A DNA stretch of 64,000 nt from Algoriphagus ratkowskyi (GTDB taxonomy: Bacteria; Bacteroidota; Bacteroidia; Cytophagales; Cyclobacteriaceae), in assembly GCF_002150505.1 (NCBI RefSeq), contig NZ_MSSV01000025.1, positions 1 to 64,000 of the forward strand, read 5' to 3'. How positions within the stretch are numbered: position 1 is the stretch's first letter; every line of letters begins with the position of its first letter. The notes beneath the pieces were generated by a model that saw nothing but the letters and a program-made list of their open reading frames with translations, was not told the DNA's origin and made no database searches. Made by a program: the position numbers and the translations under genes. Below are positions 45,736 to 53,219 of the stretch, in pieces.

Positions 45736-46842
45736 ATGAGAAAGGTAGTAGCATTTGCATTTTTAGCGCTTTTAGGCTGTGGGGAAAGGGAACCGGTAGC
45801 AGTTAAAGTCATTGATTTTGAAGCTGTGGAGGGAGTTTCGGCTGATTTGCTGATAGAAAAGGCTATTCTTCTGGAGACTGACACGACTGCTTTGCTCAGT
45901 GAGTACCTGATGGTGAAATATGATAAGGATGATTTTTTTGTGATGAACTATGATCGTCCAACTGGGATTCATCGTTTTTCGAAGGGTGGGAAATACTCGG
46001 GCTTGGTGGCTGAAATCGGTGAGGCTCCAGGACAGGTCATGGGTATAAGGAATTTTAGGCTATTCGGAGATGTAGTGCAAGTGAATTCTGGGTTTGGAAA
46101 TTCTCTTGAGATTCACTCCTTCGAAAAATCAGGAGAGTTGTTGAATTCTACTCCCTATCCGATAAATGCTTTTTCCTTTTACCCTGTGAGTGAGGGAGAA
46201 GTATGGTTTTATAGCAGTTATAATATGGTGGCGGGCGATCATCGCTTGTTTATAGCGGACGGGAAGGGTGAGGTGAAGAAGAAATTGCTACCGAATGATT
46301 TCAATGAGGGGATGCTTCCTTTTGATGAGCAATCCTTTTTTGAAGGCGATGATGCTGTGCTGTTCAGGGAGTCTTTTAAGACCAGTGTGTATGAGTTGAG
46401 TGAAGGAGATTCTTTGCGTGAAGTTTACCGCTTTGATTTTGGTGCGACTACCGTTCCAGAAAAATATTGGGAAATGGATGCCTTTGCAGGGTTTGATATG
46501 ATCACCAAACAAGGGTTTTCAAACCTTAATTTTTTGCAAGAAACTGAGAAGTATTTGTTGGCAGACGTAGTCACTCAGAACGAAAGTGGTCAGAAGAAGG
46601 AATTGTATATCTGGAATAAGTCAACTGGCAAGGAGTTCAAGATTGAAATAGATGAGGATGAACAGCGATATTTTCAGTCTCCTATTGGTATCGAAGGAGA
46701 TCAGCTTGTGTTTATTGCTTATGCCCCTTATTTGGTGAGAAATAGCGAAACGCTAAATCTAAGTGTTAAAGCAAAAGCCTCTTTGGCGTCAGTTACGGAA
46801 GAATCAAATCCAGTCATTCTTTATGCGACAATACCGGAATAG
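45736..46842 (+). CDS. Six-bladed beta-propeller lipoprotein
   Basis: A 368-residue lipoprotein (LLGC, Cys15 region: hydrophobic residues 3-13 then GCGERE). The body is beta-rich with repeated blade-like units such as GIHRFSKGGKYSG and VAEIGEAPGQVMGI, typical of the Bacteroidetes 6-bladed beta-propeller family (DUF4934-like). No catalytic motif. A protein of the same general kind is encoded at 49435, and the two bracket the repeat/transposase/ATPase segment. Likely surface or periplasmic; binding partner unknown. The last codon is followed by copy 2 of the GGCGGCGCAGCGAAG repeat. Confidence 0.75.
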   Translation: MRKVVAFAFLALLGCGEREPVAVKVIDFEAVEGVSADLLIEKAILLETDTTALLSEYLMVKYDKDDFFVMNYDRPTGIHRFSKGGKYSGLVAEIGEAPGQVMGIRNFRLFGDVVQVNSGFGNSLEIHSFEKSGELLNSTPYPINAFSFYPVSEGEVWFYSSYNMVAGDHRLFIADGKGEVKKKLLPNDFNEGMLPFDEQSFFEGDDAVLFRESFKTSVYELSEGDSLREVYRFDFGATTVPEKYWEMDAFAGFDMITKQGFSNLNFLQETEKYLLADVVTQNESGQKKELYIWNKSTGKEFKIEIDEDEQRYFQSPIGIEGDQLVFIAYAPYLVRNSETLNLSVKAKASLASVTEESNPVILYATIPE

Positions 46843-47086
46843 AGGTTTTTCTCGCGGCGGCGCAGCGAAGTTAACTAACCTTTGAGGTTTTTTTTAAACC
46901 TCGAAGGTTTTGAGTAGAGGGTTTAATCTCGCGCTCCCGACAGCTGTACGGGAGGCGCAAATGGTTTTTATCTGATTTTCTCGCGGCGAAGCAGCGGAGT
47001 TATATAACCTTTGAGGTGCCTGCCTACCGGAAGGCAGGTCATCCCGAACGTCGAAGACTTGGCGATCTCCTCTGATGTTTTGAATT
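46843..47086. repeat. Cluster of dispersed palindromic repeats
   Basis: No gene. From left to right: CGCGGCGGCGCAGCGAAG text; the AACCTTTGAGGTT hairpin at 46877-46909; a bulged palindrome GCGCTCCCGACAGCTGT... at 46931-46958; a second CTCGCGGCGAAGCAGCGGAG block; half of the AACCTTTGAGG hairpin; the palindrome CCTGCCTACCGGAAGGCAGG at 47019-47038; then TCATCCCGAACGTCGAAG. A mosaic of several repeat families. Confidence 0.65.
46877..46909. repeat. AACCTTTGAGGTT hairpin, copy 2
   Basis: Same arms as at 45667, with TTTTTTAA in the loop region. It lies 35 nt after the stop codon of the beta-propeller gene. Confidence 0.65.
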
Positions 47087-47222
47087 GATATATTTTTAAA
47101 CCGGTGGAGGCATAGGGCTGTACCTAACGGCACAGCTGAAATAATCATCATGGCGTATACCTACCCATAGTTTGTCCCTAAAGGGGCGAGAAAAAAGATA
47201 GAAGAAAGTAAAATCACCAATC
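47087..47222 (+). repeat. Upstream copy of the RAYT-associated repeat unit
   Basis: A 136-bp copy of 48004-48139, same orientation and without gaps. It starts with the last ~8 codons of the transposase (TAT ATT TTT AAA CCG GTG GAG GCA TAG), then hairpin CTGTACCTAACGGCACAG (47118-47135), a 38-nt spacer and hairpin GTCCCTAAAGGGGC (47174-47187). It is either a remnant of a lost transposase copy or a mobilised REP unit. Confidence 0.8.
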
Positions 47223-47480
47223 AATAAGTGTATTGGAATGAATGCAGCCACCTAAAAAAATGTGCGTGAAATTTCTAGCGTAAATCCTTTCATTAGTTTT
47301 ATAGGATGAAATGGAATTGGAATTTCAAACCTTGTCTTTAATGAGTTAGGCGCGGCAAATGGATACTATCAAAATAAGTTTGGGTGGGTGTGAAAGTCGT
47401 AAAACTTATTTAATTCTATATGTCAACGGCAATACTTGGCACTCTTTGATGCCTTCATATAATTGGCAGATCTCAAAAAC
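47223..47480. other. Gene-free stretch between REP units
   Basis: AT-rich sequence between the upstream repeat copy and the inverted REP unit ahead of the transposase. No ORF, RNA or strong hairpin is recognised. Confidence 0.4.
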
Positions 47481-47550
47481 GTCCCTTTAGGGACTTACTA
47501 TGGGTAGCCTTACAAGATTAGATAACCAACCGCCGTGCCTTTAGGTACGG
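47481..47550 (-). repeat. Inverted REP unit upstream of the RAYT gene
   Basis: Hairpin GTCCCTTTAGGGAC (47481-47494), a 38-nt spacer starting TTACTATGGGTAG, and hairpin CCGTGCCTTTAGGTACGG (47533-47550). It is the inverse of the unit at 48035-48104, with the same spacer length. Confidence 0.8.
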
Positions 47551-47567
47551 CCCTAAATTTTCAAATC

Positions 47568-48032
47568 ATGGCAAATACCTACACACAAATTCACATTCAA
47601 GCTGTCTTTGCAGTTCAAAACAGAATATCGCTTATTCAACCAACTTGGAAAGATGAGCTGTACAAATACATTTCATCTATAGTTTCAAAATACGGACACA
47701 AGCTGTTGCAAATAAATGGAATGCCAGACCACGTTCATTTGCTCATGGGTTTTCGACCAACCCAATCTCTCTCTGATCTGATGCAAGAAGTAAAGCAGGA
47801 TTCCTCAAAATGGATCAATTCCAAAGGGTTCACCAAGGGCAAATTTATATGGCAGGGCGGATATGGTGCATTCTCTTACAGCAAAGACCAGGTTCCAAGA
47901 GTAATTAATTATATCCAAAATCAAGACATGCATCATAAGAAGCAATGCTTCCTTGATGAATATGAGGAACTATTGAAAATCCACGAAATTGAATATGATA
48001 AAAGATATATTTTTAAACCGGTGGAGGAATAG
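47568..48032 (+). CDS. REP-associated tyrosine transposase (RAYT, IS200-like)
   Basis: A 154-residue Y1 HUH-type transposase. The HUH metal motif is HVHLLM (about residues 54-59, in GMPDHVHLLMG), after the N-terminal TYTQIHIQAVFAV strand. The candidate catalytic Tyr is in FSYSKDQVPRVINYIQNQ. Single-strand transposases of this kind bind hairpins at element ends, and such hairpins flank this gene on both sides in inverted orientation (47481-47550 and 48035-48104). The start ATG 47568 is chosen because the upstream 11 codons read through the REP hairpin. The gene looks intact. Confidence 0.9.
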   Translation: MANTYTQIHIQAVFAVQNRISLIQPTWKDELYKYISSIVSKYGHKLLQINGMPDHVHLLMGFRPTQSLSDLMQEVKQDSSKWINSKGFTKGKFIWQGGYGAFSYSKDQVPRVINYIQNQDMHHKKQCFLDEYEELLKIHEIEYDKRYIFKPVEE

Positions 48033-48139
48033 GACTGTACCTAAAGGCACAGCTGAAATAATCATCATGATGTATTTCTACCCATAGTTTGCCCCTAAAG
48101 GGGCGAGAAAAAAGATAGAAGAAAGTAAGATCACCAATC
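48004..48139 (+). repeat. Downstream REP unit of the RAYT element
   Basis: Overlaps the last codons of the transposase. Hairpin CTGTACCTAAAGGCACAG (48035-48052), 38-nt spacer ending CTACCCATAGTTT, hairpin GCCCCTAAAGGGGC (48091-48104), then GAGAAAAAAGATAGAAGAAA. Direct repeat of 47087-47222. Confidence 0.82.
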
Positions 48140-48168
48140 CTTTTTTGAATGGGAGAGCAATAAGACCG

Positions 48169-49320
48169 TTATCCAGAAATCATTTGGATGAAATGTGTAA
48201 TCCCCACCACCTGAATGTTTTTTGCCATCGGGTAATTTTCTTCCCGTGGAATTACCACGTGTAATTTTTCGATCCCCAAATCTTCCATTGCTAGATAGGT
48301 GCCTTTGGTGAGCTTGGGGCTAAGGCTGAATTTGATTTCTGCGGCTGCAAGCCATTGGTTATTACGCCTGATCAAGAGGTCAATTTCTGAACCGTCTTGC
48401 GTGCGATAGAAGTACATTTCGTCATCGGATTTTAGAACTATCGCAACTTGATTAATGACAAATGCTTCCCATGAGCTGCCCAAAACGACATTTCCAAAGA
48501 TGCTATCCATATTCTTGATTCCTAGCAGATAGTGTAGCATTCCCGTATCGCGAAAATATAGTTTGGGGGATTTGACGAGGCGCTTTTTTGTATTGACTGA
48601 CCAAGCGGGTAACACTCTCAAGAGAAATGCATCTAGCAGAAAGCTAAGATAAGTTTTGATCGTGGGCGCGGTCAATCCTAATGATTTGGCAAAAGTCGCA
48701 TAGCTGAGCACCCCTCCATGTACAGAGGCAATCATCATCAAAAATTGCCTTGTTACCCTTGGATCTGCGGGTAATCCATACTGAGGTAAGTCTCGCTGAA
48801 TGTAACTTGTGGTAAAGCTGAGGTACCAATCTTGGACGAAGTCCGAATCATGTGACAAGGCAGGCTCAGGAAACCCTCCATAAATCCAGAGATCTTGGCT
48901 CGTTATTTTTTCATTAGTTTCCAAAATAGAAAACGGCATCATATCCAGGTAGTTGATTCGTCCGGCCAAACTTTCAGAATTTTGGCCAAGCAAAGAAGGA
49001 GATGCAGAACCAAGTATAATAAATCGTCCCGGCTTTCTACTTTCATCGATGAGAGCTCTCAGTAAAGGGAAAATAGCAGGCTGATGTTGGATTTCATCTA
49101 GGATGATGGTTTTGTCTTGATTTTGGGAGAAGAATAACTCAGGATCATTCAGTTTATTTAGATCAGAGTTTTTTTCTAAATCCAGATAAATAGTATTTGT
49201 GTTAAGCAATAGCTGTTTAGCTAGGGTGGTTTTACCTACCTGCCTAGGCCCAACTATTCCAGTCACCGAAAATTGTGATATAGATTTTAAGAATGGTTTC
49301 TCGATTACTCTATGTATCAT
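48169..49320 (-). CDS. AAA ATPase with DUF4143 domain
   Basis: A 383-residue protein. The N-terminal P-loop ATPase has Walker A GPRQVGKTT (residues 23-31), Walker B TIILDEIQHQP and a sensor segment ILGSASPSLL; the C-terminal DUF4143 region follows from about residue 195, with FYRTQDGSEIDLLI, a PD-(D/E)xK-nuclease-like strand (Asp/Glu-x-Asp and EIKFS). These proteins are frequent in accessory DNA; the function is unknown. The start codon lies within a perfect inverted repeat (49316-49362), which suggests autoregulation or translation control. It neighbours a RAYT element and is convergent with it. Confidence 0.88.
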   Translation of the reverse strand: MIHRVIEKPFLKSISQFSVTGIVGPRQVGKTTLAKQLLLNTNTIYLDLEKNSDLNKLNDPELFFSQNQDKTIILDEIQHQPAIFPLLRALIDESRKPGRFIILGSASPSLLGQNSESLAGRINYLDMMPFSILETNEKITSQDLWIYGGFPEPALSHDSDFVQDWYLSFTTSYIQRDLPQYGLPADPRVTRQFLMMIASVHGGVLSYATFAKSLGLTAPTIKTYLSFLLDAFLLRVLPAWSVNTKKRLVKSPKLYFRDTGMLHYLLGIKNMDSIFGNVVLGSSWEAFVINQVAIVLKSDDEMYFYRTQDGSEIDLLIRRNNQWLAAAEIKFSLSPKLTKGTYLAMEDLGIEKLHVVIPREENYPMAKNIQVVGITHFIQMISG

Positions 49321-49362
49321 CCCTGCAAATCTAAAAATAATTTTTAGATTTGCAGGGATGAT
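49316..49362. promoter_or_regulatory. Perfect 23-bp-arm inverted repeat over the DUF4143 start codon
   Basis: The arms (ATCATCCCTGCAAATCTAAA... and its exact complement) are separated by a single base at 49339. On the minus strand the right arm's complement includes GCAGGG and the ATG of the ATPase gene (49318-49320). In RNA this would form a hairpin burying the start; in DNA it would be a dimeric binding site. Confidence 0.85.
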
Positions 49363-49434
49363 TTCATTTATATTAGATCTTTTGTCCTATAAATCCCAGC
49401 TTTCCCGACTAACTTAGAACCTTAACTAATAGCT

Positions 49435-50619
49435 ATGAATAAATCAACTTTTGTTGCCCTTACCGCACTTTTAGCATCTATACTTTTTTCCTGTTCCGAA
49501 AAAGAAACCACTACAATTCCTACTAGCCCAATTCAAGAACTTCAGTTTGAGGTCTATGATTCGATTATGGTGGATTTGCTAGAGCCGGTTACCATTTTGG
49601 ATTACCATTCCTCAAAGGATCTATATCTGATGAAAAATACCAGAGAAGGAAAGGTGTTTCTGGTCAATGGAAAGGGAGAAATCCTCGAAAAGCATGAACT
49701 TGGAGGAGAAGGTCCAAATCAGATTCAACAATTTTATGAGGGGAGGTTTTACGGAGAATCCGGGTATGTCTTCAAGGAGCTTTCTATGGAGATGCCTTAT
49801 CACCTGTTCGACACTAATTTTAATAAAATCAAAAAAACAAAGGGCACGGTGAAAGAGATGATGATGCTTTCCATCAATTCCAATAAACAGAGTTTTGCAG
49901 TGTATGAAGAAGATGGGAAATATAAGATAGTAGGAGAGGAACCGAACTCCTTCTCTATCGCTGATATCGATTTGGAGACCATTGGAGCTGATTTTTACAA
50001 TAAGGTAAATTCAGGATTTTTACTTGATTTGGATCAGGACTCCGTTCACTACCTAAATGTATATCCTGATGACTGGACCTTTAAAAAAGAACAAAAGTGG
50101 ATCGGGGCAACTTATCCAAGCTTATCCTTTAACCCAACTACCAAAACCCTGGCCTCCTTACCGCAGATGGGTTATCAACTTGGTATTTATAAGCTGGAAG
50201 GAAATAATGCTGTTTATCAAACAGCGGTAGAATTGAGCCATCCTGATCGGGATGGGTATGAGGCTGTTCTTGGTTTGGATGGTTTGGTATACCCTGGGTT
50301 TAACGATATCAAAGCATTTGGCTCGTATCAGATACTTACATTTTTCACTCCAATGCCGGAAGATATTTTAATGGGATTTAAAGCAAAATCAGAGGAATAT
50401 TTCAGAGATCCAGAATTCAGAGAAGCTCTCAGAAAGTATAGAAAACCCCGCTACATTATCGTCAAAGGAGATCAGCAAATCGGAATTCTCAATGAACTTC
50501 CAGTTGCAGGTGTTGTGAATTTTGGTTTGCCAGACGGTACGCTACTCATCAAAGCTGCTGACGGAGAAGTGGAGCGGGATTATAATCTGTTTTATAAGGT
50601 GAGGTTGGTGGAGGAGTGA
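49435..50619 (+). CDS. Beta-propeller-like lipoprotein
   Basis: A 394-residue lipoprotein (LFSC lipobox, Cys20 region: ASILFSCSEKE). The body has blade-like units (GKVFLVNGKGEILEKHEL in short VFLVNGKGEI; GGEGPNQIQQF), of the Bacteroidetes 6-bladed beta-propeller/DUF4221-like type, comparable in layout with the gene at 45736 (there EIGEAPGQVMG). No catalytic motif. It is divergent from the DUF4143 ATPase gene; its promoter region would overlap the palindrome side at 49363-49434. Role unknown. Confidence 0.72.
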   Translation: MNKSTFVALTALLASILFSCSEKETTTIPTSPIQELQFEVYDSIMVDLLEPVTILDYHSSKDLYLMKNTREGKVFLVNGKGEILEKHELGGEGPNQIQQFYEGRFYGESGYVFKELSMEMPYHLFDTNFNKIKKTKGTVKEMMMLSINSNKQSFAVYEEDGKYKIVGEEPNSFSIADIDLETIGADFYNKVNSGFLLDLDQDSVHYLNVYPDDWTFKKEQKWIGATYPSLSFNPTTKTLASLPQMGYQLGIYKLEGNNAVYQTAVELSHPDRDGYEAVLGLDGLVYPGFNDIKAFGSYQILTFFTPMPEDILMGFKAKSEEYFRDPEFREALRKYRKPRYIIVKGDQQIGILNELPVAGVVNFGLPDGTLLIKAADGEVERDYNLFYKVRLVEE

Positions 50620-50888
50620 TAGCGTGGGCTTTATCAATTTTTCTTAAGATTTATTAACTGCCTTGGCCGGTAATAGCACCCCAAAATTCTTTAGTTTGTG
50701 TTACTTACATTATTGGGTGAAAAAGTAAGATACAGATGAAGAGATTTTTGGTTATGGGAGTTTGTACAATGTGCTGGGAATGTGCCGAGAGAAATAGTTG
50801 AGACACTAACAGCGGCAACGTGGAATCTCCCAATTCTCGAATCTCTTATTCTCCCAATCTCTAGTCTCTCAATCTCACAATTCCCAAA

Positions 50889-52898
50889 TCAATACTCCAT
50901 CAATTCCCTCAATTTCACACTAAACCGCTCCACAGGTAGAAACTGCTTTTCCAAGTTTGGTGCAAAAGGAACCGGAGTATCCAAACTCCCTTCCCGCATA
51001 ACAGGAGCATCTAGATCTTGGAAGCAATGCTCCGATATCCATGCGCAAATCTCCGCGCCGATTCCACCCGTCAGACAATCTTCCTGAAGGAAAATCACTT
51101 TCCCTGTCTTTTTCACCGTGGCTTTCACAGCTTCCTTATCCCAAGGTAAAAGTGTTCGCAAATCCAGAATATCTGCAAAAACACCCATTTCTTCCACCGC
51201 TTTGATCGCCCAATGAACTCCCATTCCATACGTGATAATGGAGAGTTGTTCGCCTGATTGAGTCAATTTCGCTTTGCCAATTTCCACCGTGTAGTACTCA
51301 TCTGGAATCTCCGCGCTGATAGATCGGTACATTCCCTTATGCTCAAAGTAGAGGTAAGGATTTGGATCTTCGAGGGCTGCATTGAGTAAGCCTTTGGCAT
51401 CGTAAGGATTGGATGGATAAAGGATTTTCAAACCTGGAGTATGGAAAAACCAAGCTTCGTTTGATTGGGAGTGAAAAGGTCCAGCGGCCATCCCTGCACC
51501 TGTTGGCATGCGCACGACCACATCGGCATTTTGCCCCCAGCGGTAATTGATTTTGGCGAGGTTGTTTATGATTTGATTGAAACCCACGGTGACGAAATCT
51601 GCAAACTGCATTTCTACCATAGCTTTGTACCCCTTAATGGAAAGCCCAAGTCCGGCACCAATGATGGCACTTTCGCAAAGCGGCGTATTGCGAACTCGAT
51701 CAGCACCGAACTTCGCTTTGAAACCGTCAGTGATTTTAAAGGCACCGCCATACTCTCCGATATCCTGACCCATCAGTATCAGCTTTGGGTACTTTTCCAT
51801 GGATTGACTCAGTCCGTCTGAAATGGCATCTATAAATCGCTTTTCTGATTTTGGAAAGTTTGCAGGAAGGGAGATGACTTGCTGCGCAAAAGGGAAGTAA
51901 ACATCTGAAAGTTCGGTTTCCAGGTTTGCTGATATGGCTTCCTCAGCAAAGGCGATTTCCAAACCATCATTAATGGCTTTTTTGATTTTGCCGTTGATCT
52001 TAGTCTTCGTTTTTTCATCCAAAACACCGATTTTTTCCAAGTAAGCTTCGTAGTTATCTACTGGATCCAATTTCGCCCAATCTTCCATAAGTTGCTTAGG
52101 GACGTATTTGGTACCAGAGGCTTCCTCGTGTCCGCGCATTCTGAAAGTAATGGCTTCCACAAGCACTGGTCTAGGATTTTGGCGAAGATCTTCAGCTAGC
52201 CTTTTGATCGCATCATAAACTTCCAGGACATTATTCCCTTCGATTCGGAGCGTTTCCATTCCATATCCAGGGCCTTTTTCTGTGAAATATTGAAAAGCAA
52301 ACTGCTCCTCGCTAGGAGTTGAAAGTCCGTAGCCATTATGCTCAATGACAAAAATCACTGGGAGTTTCCAGACTGCTGCCACATTCAATCCCTCGTGAAA
52401 ATCTCCCTCCGAACTTGCCCCATCTCCTGAGAAAACCAGCGTGACTTTCTTTTCTTTGGAAAGTCTATCTGCCAAAGCGATACCATCAGCTATCGCTAAC
52501 TGTGGGCCTAAATGTGAGATCATCCCGACGATGTGATGTTCATTACTTCCGAAGTGAAAAGAGCGATCCCGACCTTTGGTGTAGCCCGAAGCTTTGCCTT
52601 GGAACTGTGCGAAAAGCTTTTCTAAAGGCATATTTCTCCCCGTGAAAATCCCCAGATTTCTATGCATCGGCAAGATGTATTCATCTGCTGCCAAGGCATT
52701 GACCGCTCCTATGGAAATCGCTTCCTGTCCCCAGCCACTAAACCATTTTGAAATTCTGCCTTGACGCAAAAGAATGAGCATTTTCTCTTCGATCCGCCTA
52801 GGCATCAGCAAAGACTCATATAGCTGTAAAAGGATTTTGTCTGAGTAGTTTTTTCGATCAAAAGTTAGTTTTTGGGTAGTTTGGTCGGTCATTTCCAT
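50889..52898 (-). CDS. Fused 2-oxoacid dehydrogenase E1 alpha/beta
   Basis: A 669-residue thiamine diphosphate enzyme. The first half (to about 330) is E1 alpha, with the TPP motif GDGASSEGDFHEGLN running to IEHNGYG and the phosphorylation-loop-like RMRGHEEAS. The second half (about 350-669) is E1 beta, with DIGEYGGAF, KTPLCES-like RNTPLCESAI, RMPTGAGMAAGPFHSQ (short form PTGAGMAAGPFHSQ) and a C-terminal transketolase-type domain (SIITYGMGVHWA). Such fused E1 proteins are common in Bacteroidetes and are usually annotated as branched-chain or pyruvate dehydrogenase E1. No E2 or E3 gene is adjacent. Confidence 0.92.
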   Translation of the reverse strand: MEMTDQTTQKLTFDRKNYSDKILLQLYESLLMPRRIEEKMLILLRQGRISKWFSGWGQEAISIGAVNALAADEYILPMHRNLGIFTGRNMPLEKLFAQFQGKASGYTKGRDRSFHFGSNEHHIVGMISHLGPQLAIADGIALADRLSKEKKVTLVFSGDGASSEGDFHEGLNVAAVWKLPVIFVIEHNGYGLSTPSEEQFAFQYFTEKGPGYGMETLRIEGNNVLEVYDAIKRLAEDLRQNPRPVLVEAITFRMRGHEEASGTKYVPKQLMEDWAKLDPVDNYEAYLEKIGVLDEKTKTKINGKIKKAINDGLEIAFAEEAISANLETELSDVYFPFAQQVISLPANFPKSEKRFIDAISDGLSQSMEKYPKLILMGQDIGEYGGAFKITDGFKAKFGADRVRNTPLCESAIIGAGLGLSIKGYKAMVEMQFADFVTVGFNQIINNLAKINYRWGQNADVVVRMPTGAGMAAGPFHSQSNEAWFFHTPGLKILYPSNPYDAKGLLNAALEDPNPYLYFEHKGMYRSISAEIPDEYYTVEIGKAKLTQSGEQLSIITYGMGVHWAIKAVEEMGVFADILDLRTLLPWDKEAVKATVKKTGKVIFLQEDCLTGGIGAEICAWISEHCFQDLDAPVMREGSLDTPVPFAPNLEKQFLPVERFSVKLRELMEY

Positions 52899-53219
52899 AA
52901 AATTGGGATTATGATCCTAAGGTACATTAAGCTTGTAAATTGCCAAAAAATAAAACTTGGCTTCCTGCAAAAGTGGCCCCGAACGAATCGGGGCGAAAAA
53001 TAAATGCAAGGAGTTAAAAAGTTTGCTGTACGTCTCAAAAGTAGTAAATGGCAACTACTCCAAGTCATGAAGCGAGTTAAGGTTAGTTTAACAAAATGCC
53101 ATTTGAAATGATCTTTAGATAATATTGGATTCTGACATAAAAAAAATGATCGATAATAGACTACTATCCAAAAGAAACTGGAAATTACACAACCAAAATT
53201 AACCCAAGACCTGATAGTT
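52899..53219. other. Gene-free region between divergent genes
   Basis: Holds the promoters of the E1 gene (minus) and the glycosidase-like gene (plus), neither clearly recognisable. It contains the hairpin GCCCCGA-ACGAA-TCGGGGC at 52976-52994 followed by GAAAAATAAA. No ORF is supported. Confidence 0.5.

Noticed and set aside
46894-47151. 85-residue minus-strand ORF
   Set aside because: It runs entirely through palindromic repeats and the REP unit; no family resemblance and no start context.
47535-47567. Upstream 11-codon extension of the RAYT transposase
   Set aside because: These codons read through the REP hairpin, so ATG 47568 is the better start.
46843-48142. CRISPR-like array
   Set aside because: Repeats are few, unequal in spacing as a set, and hairpin-rich; they are REP and other palindromic units, and no cas genes are present.
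49363-49434. Possible second promoter palindrome for the lipoprotein at 49435
   Set aside because: Only weak short matches; the strong palindrome belongs to the DUF4143 start.
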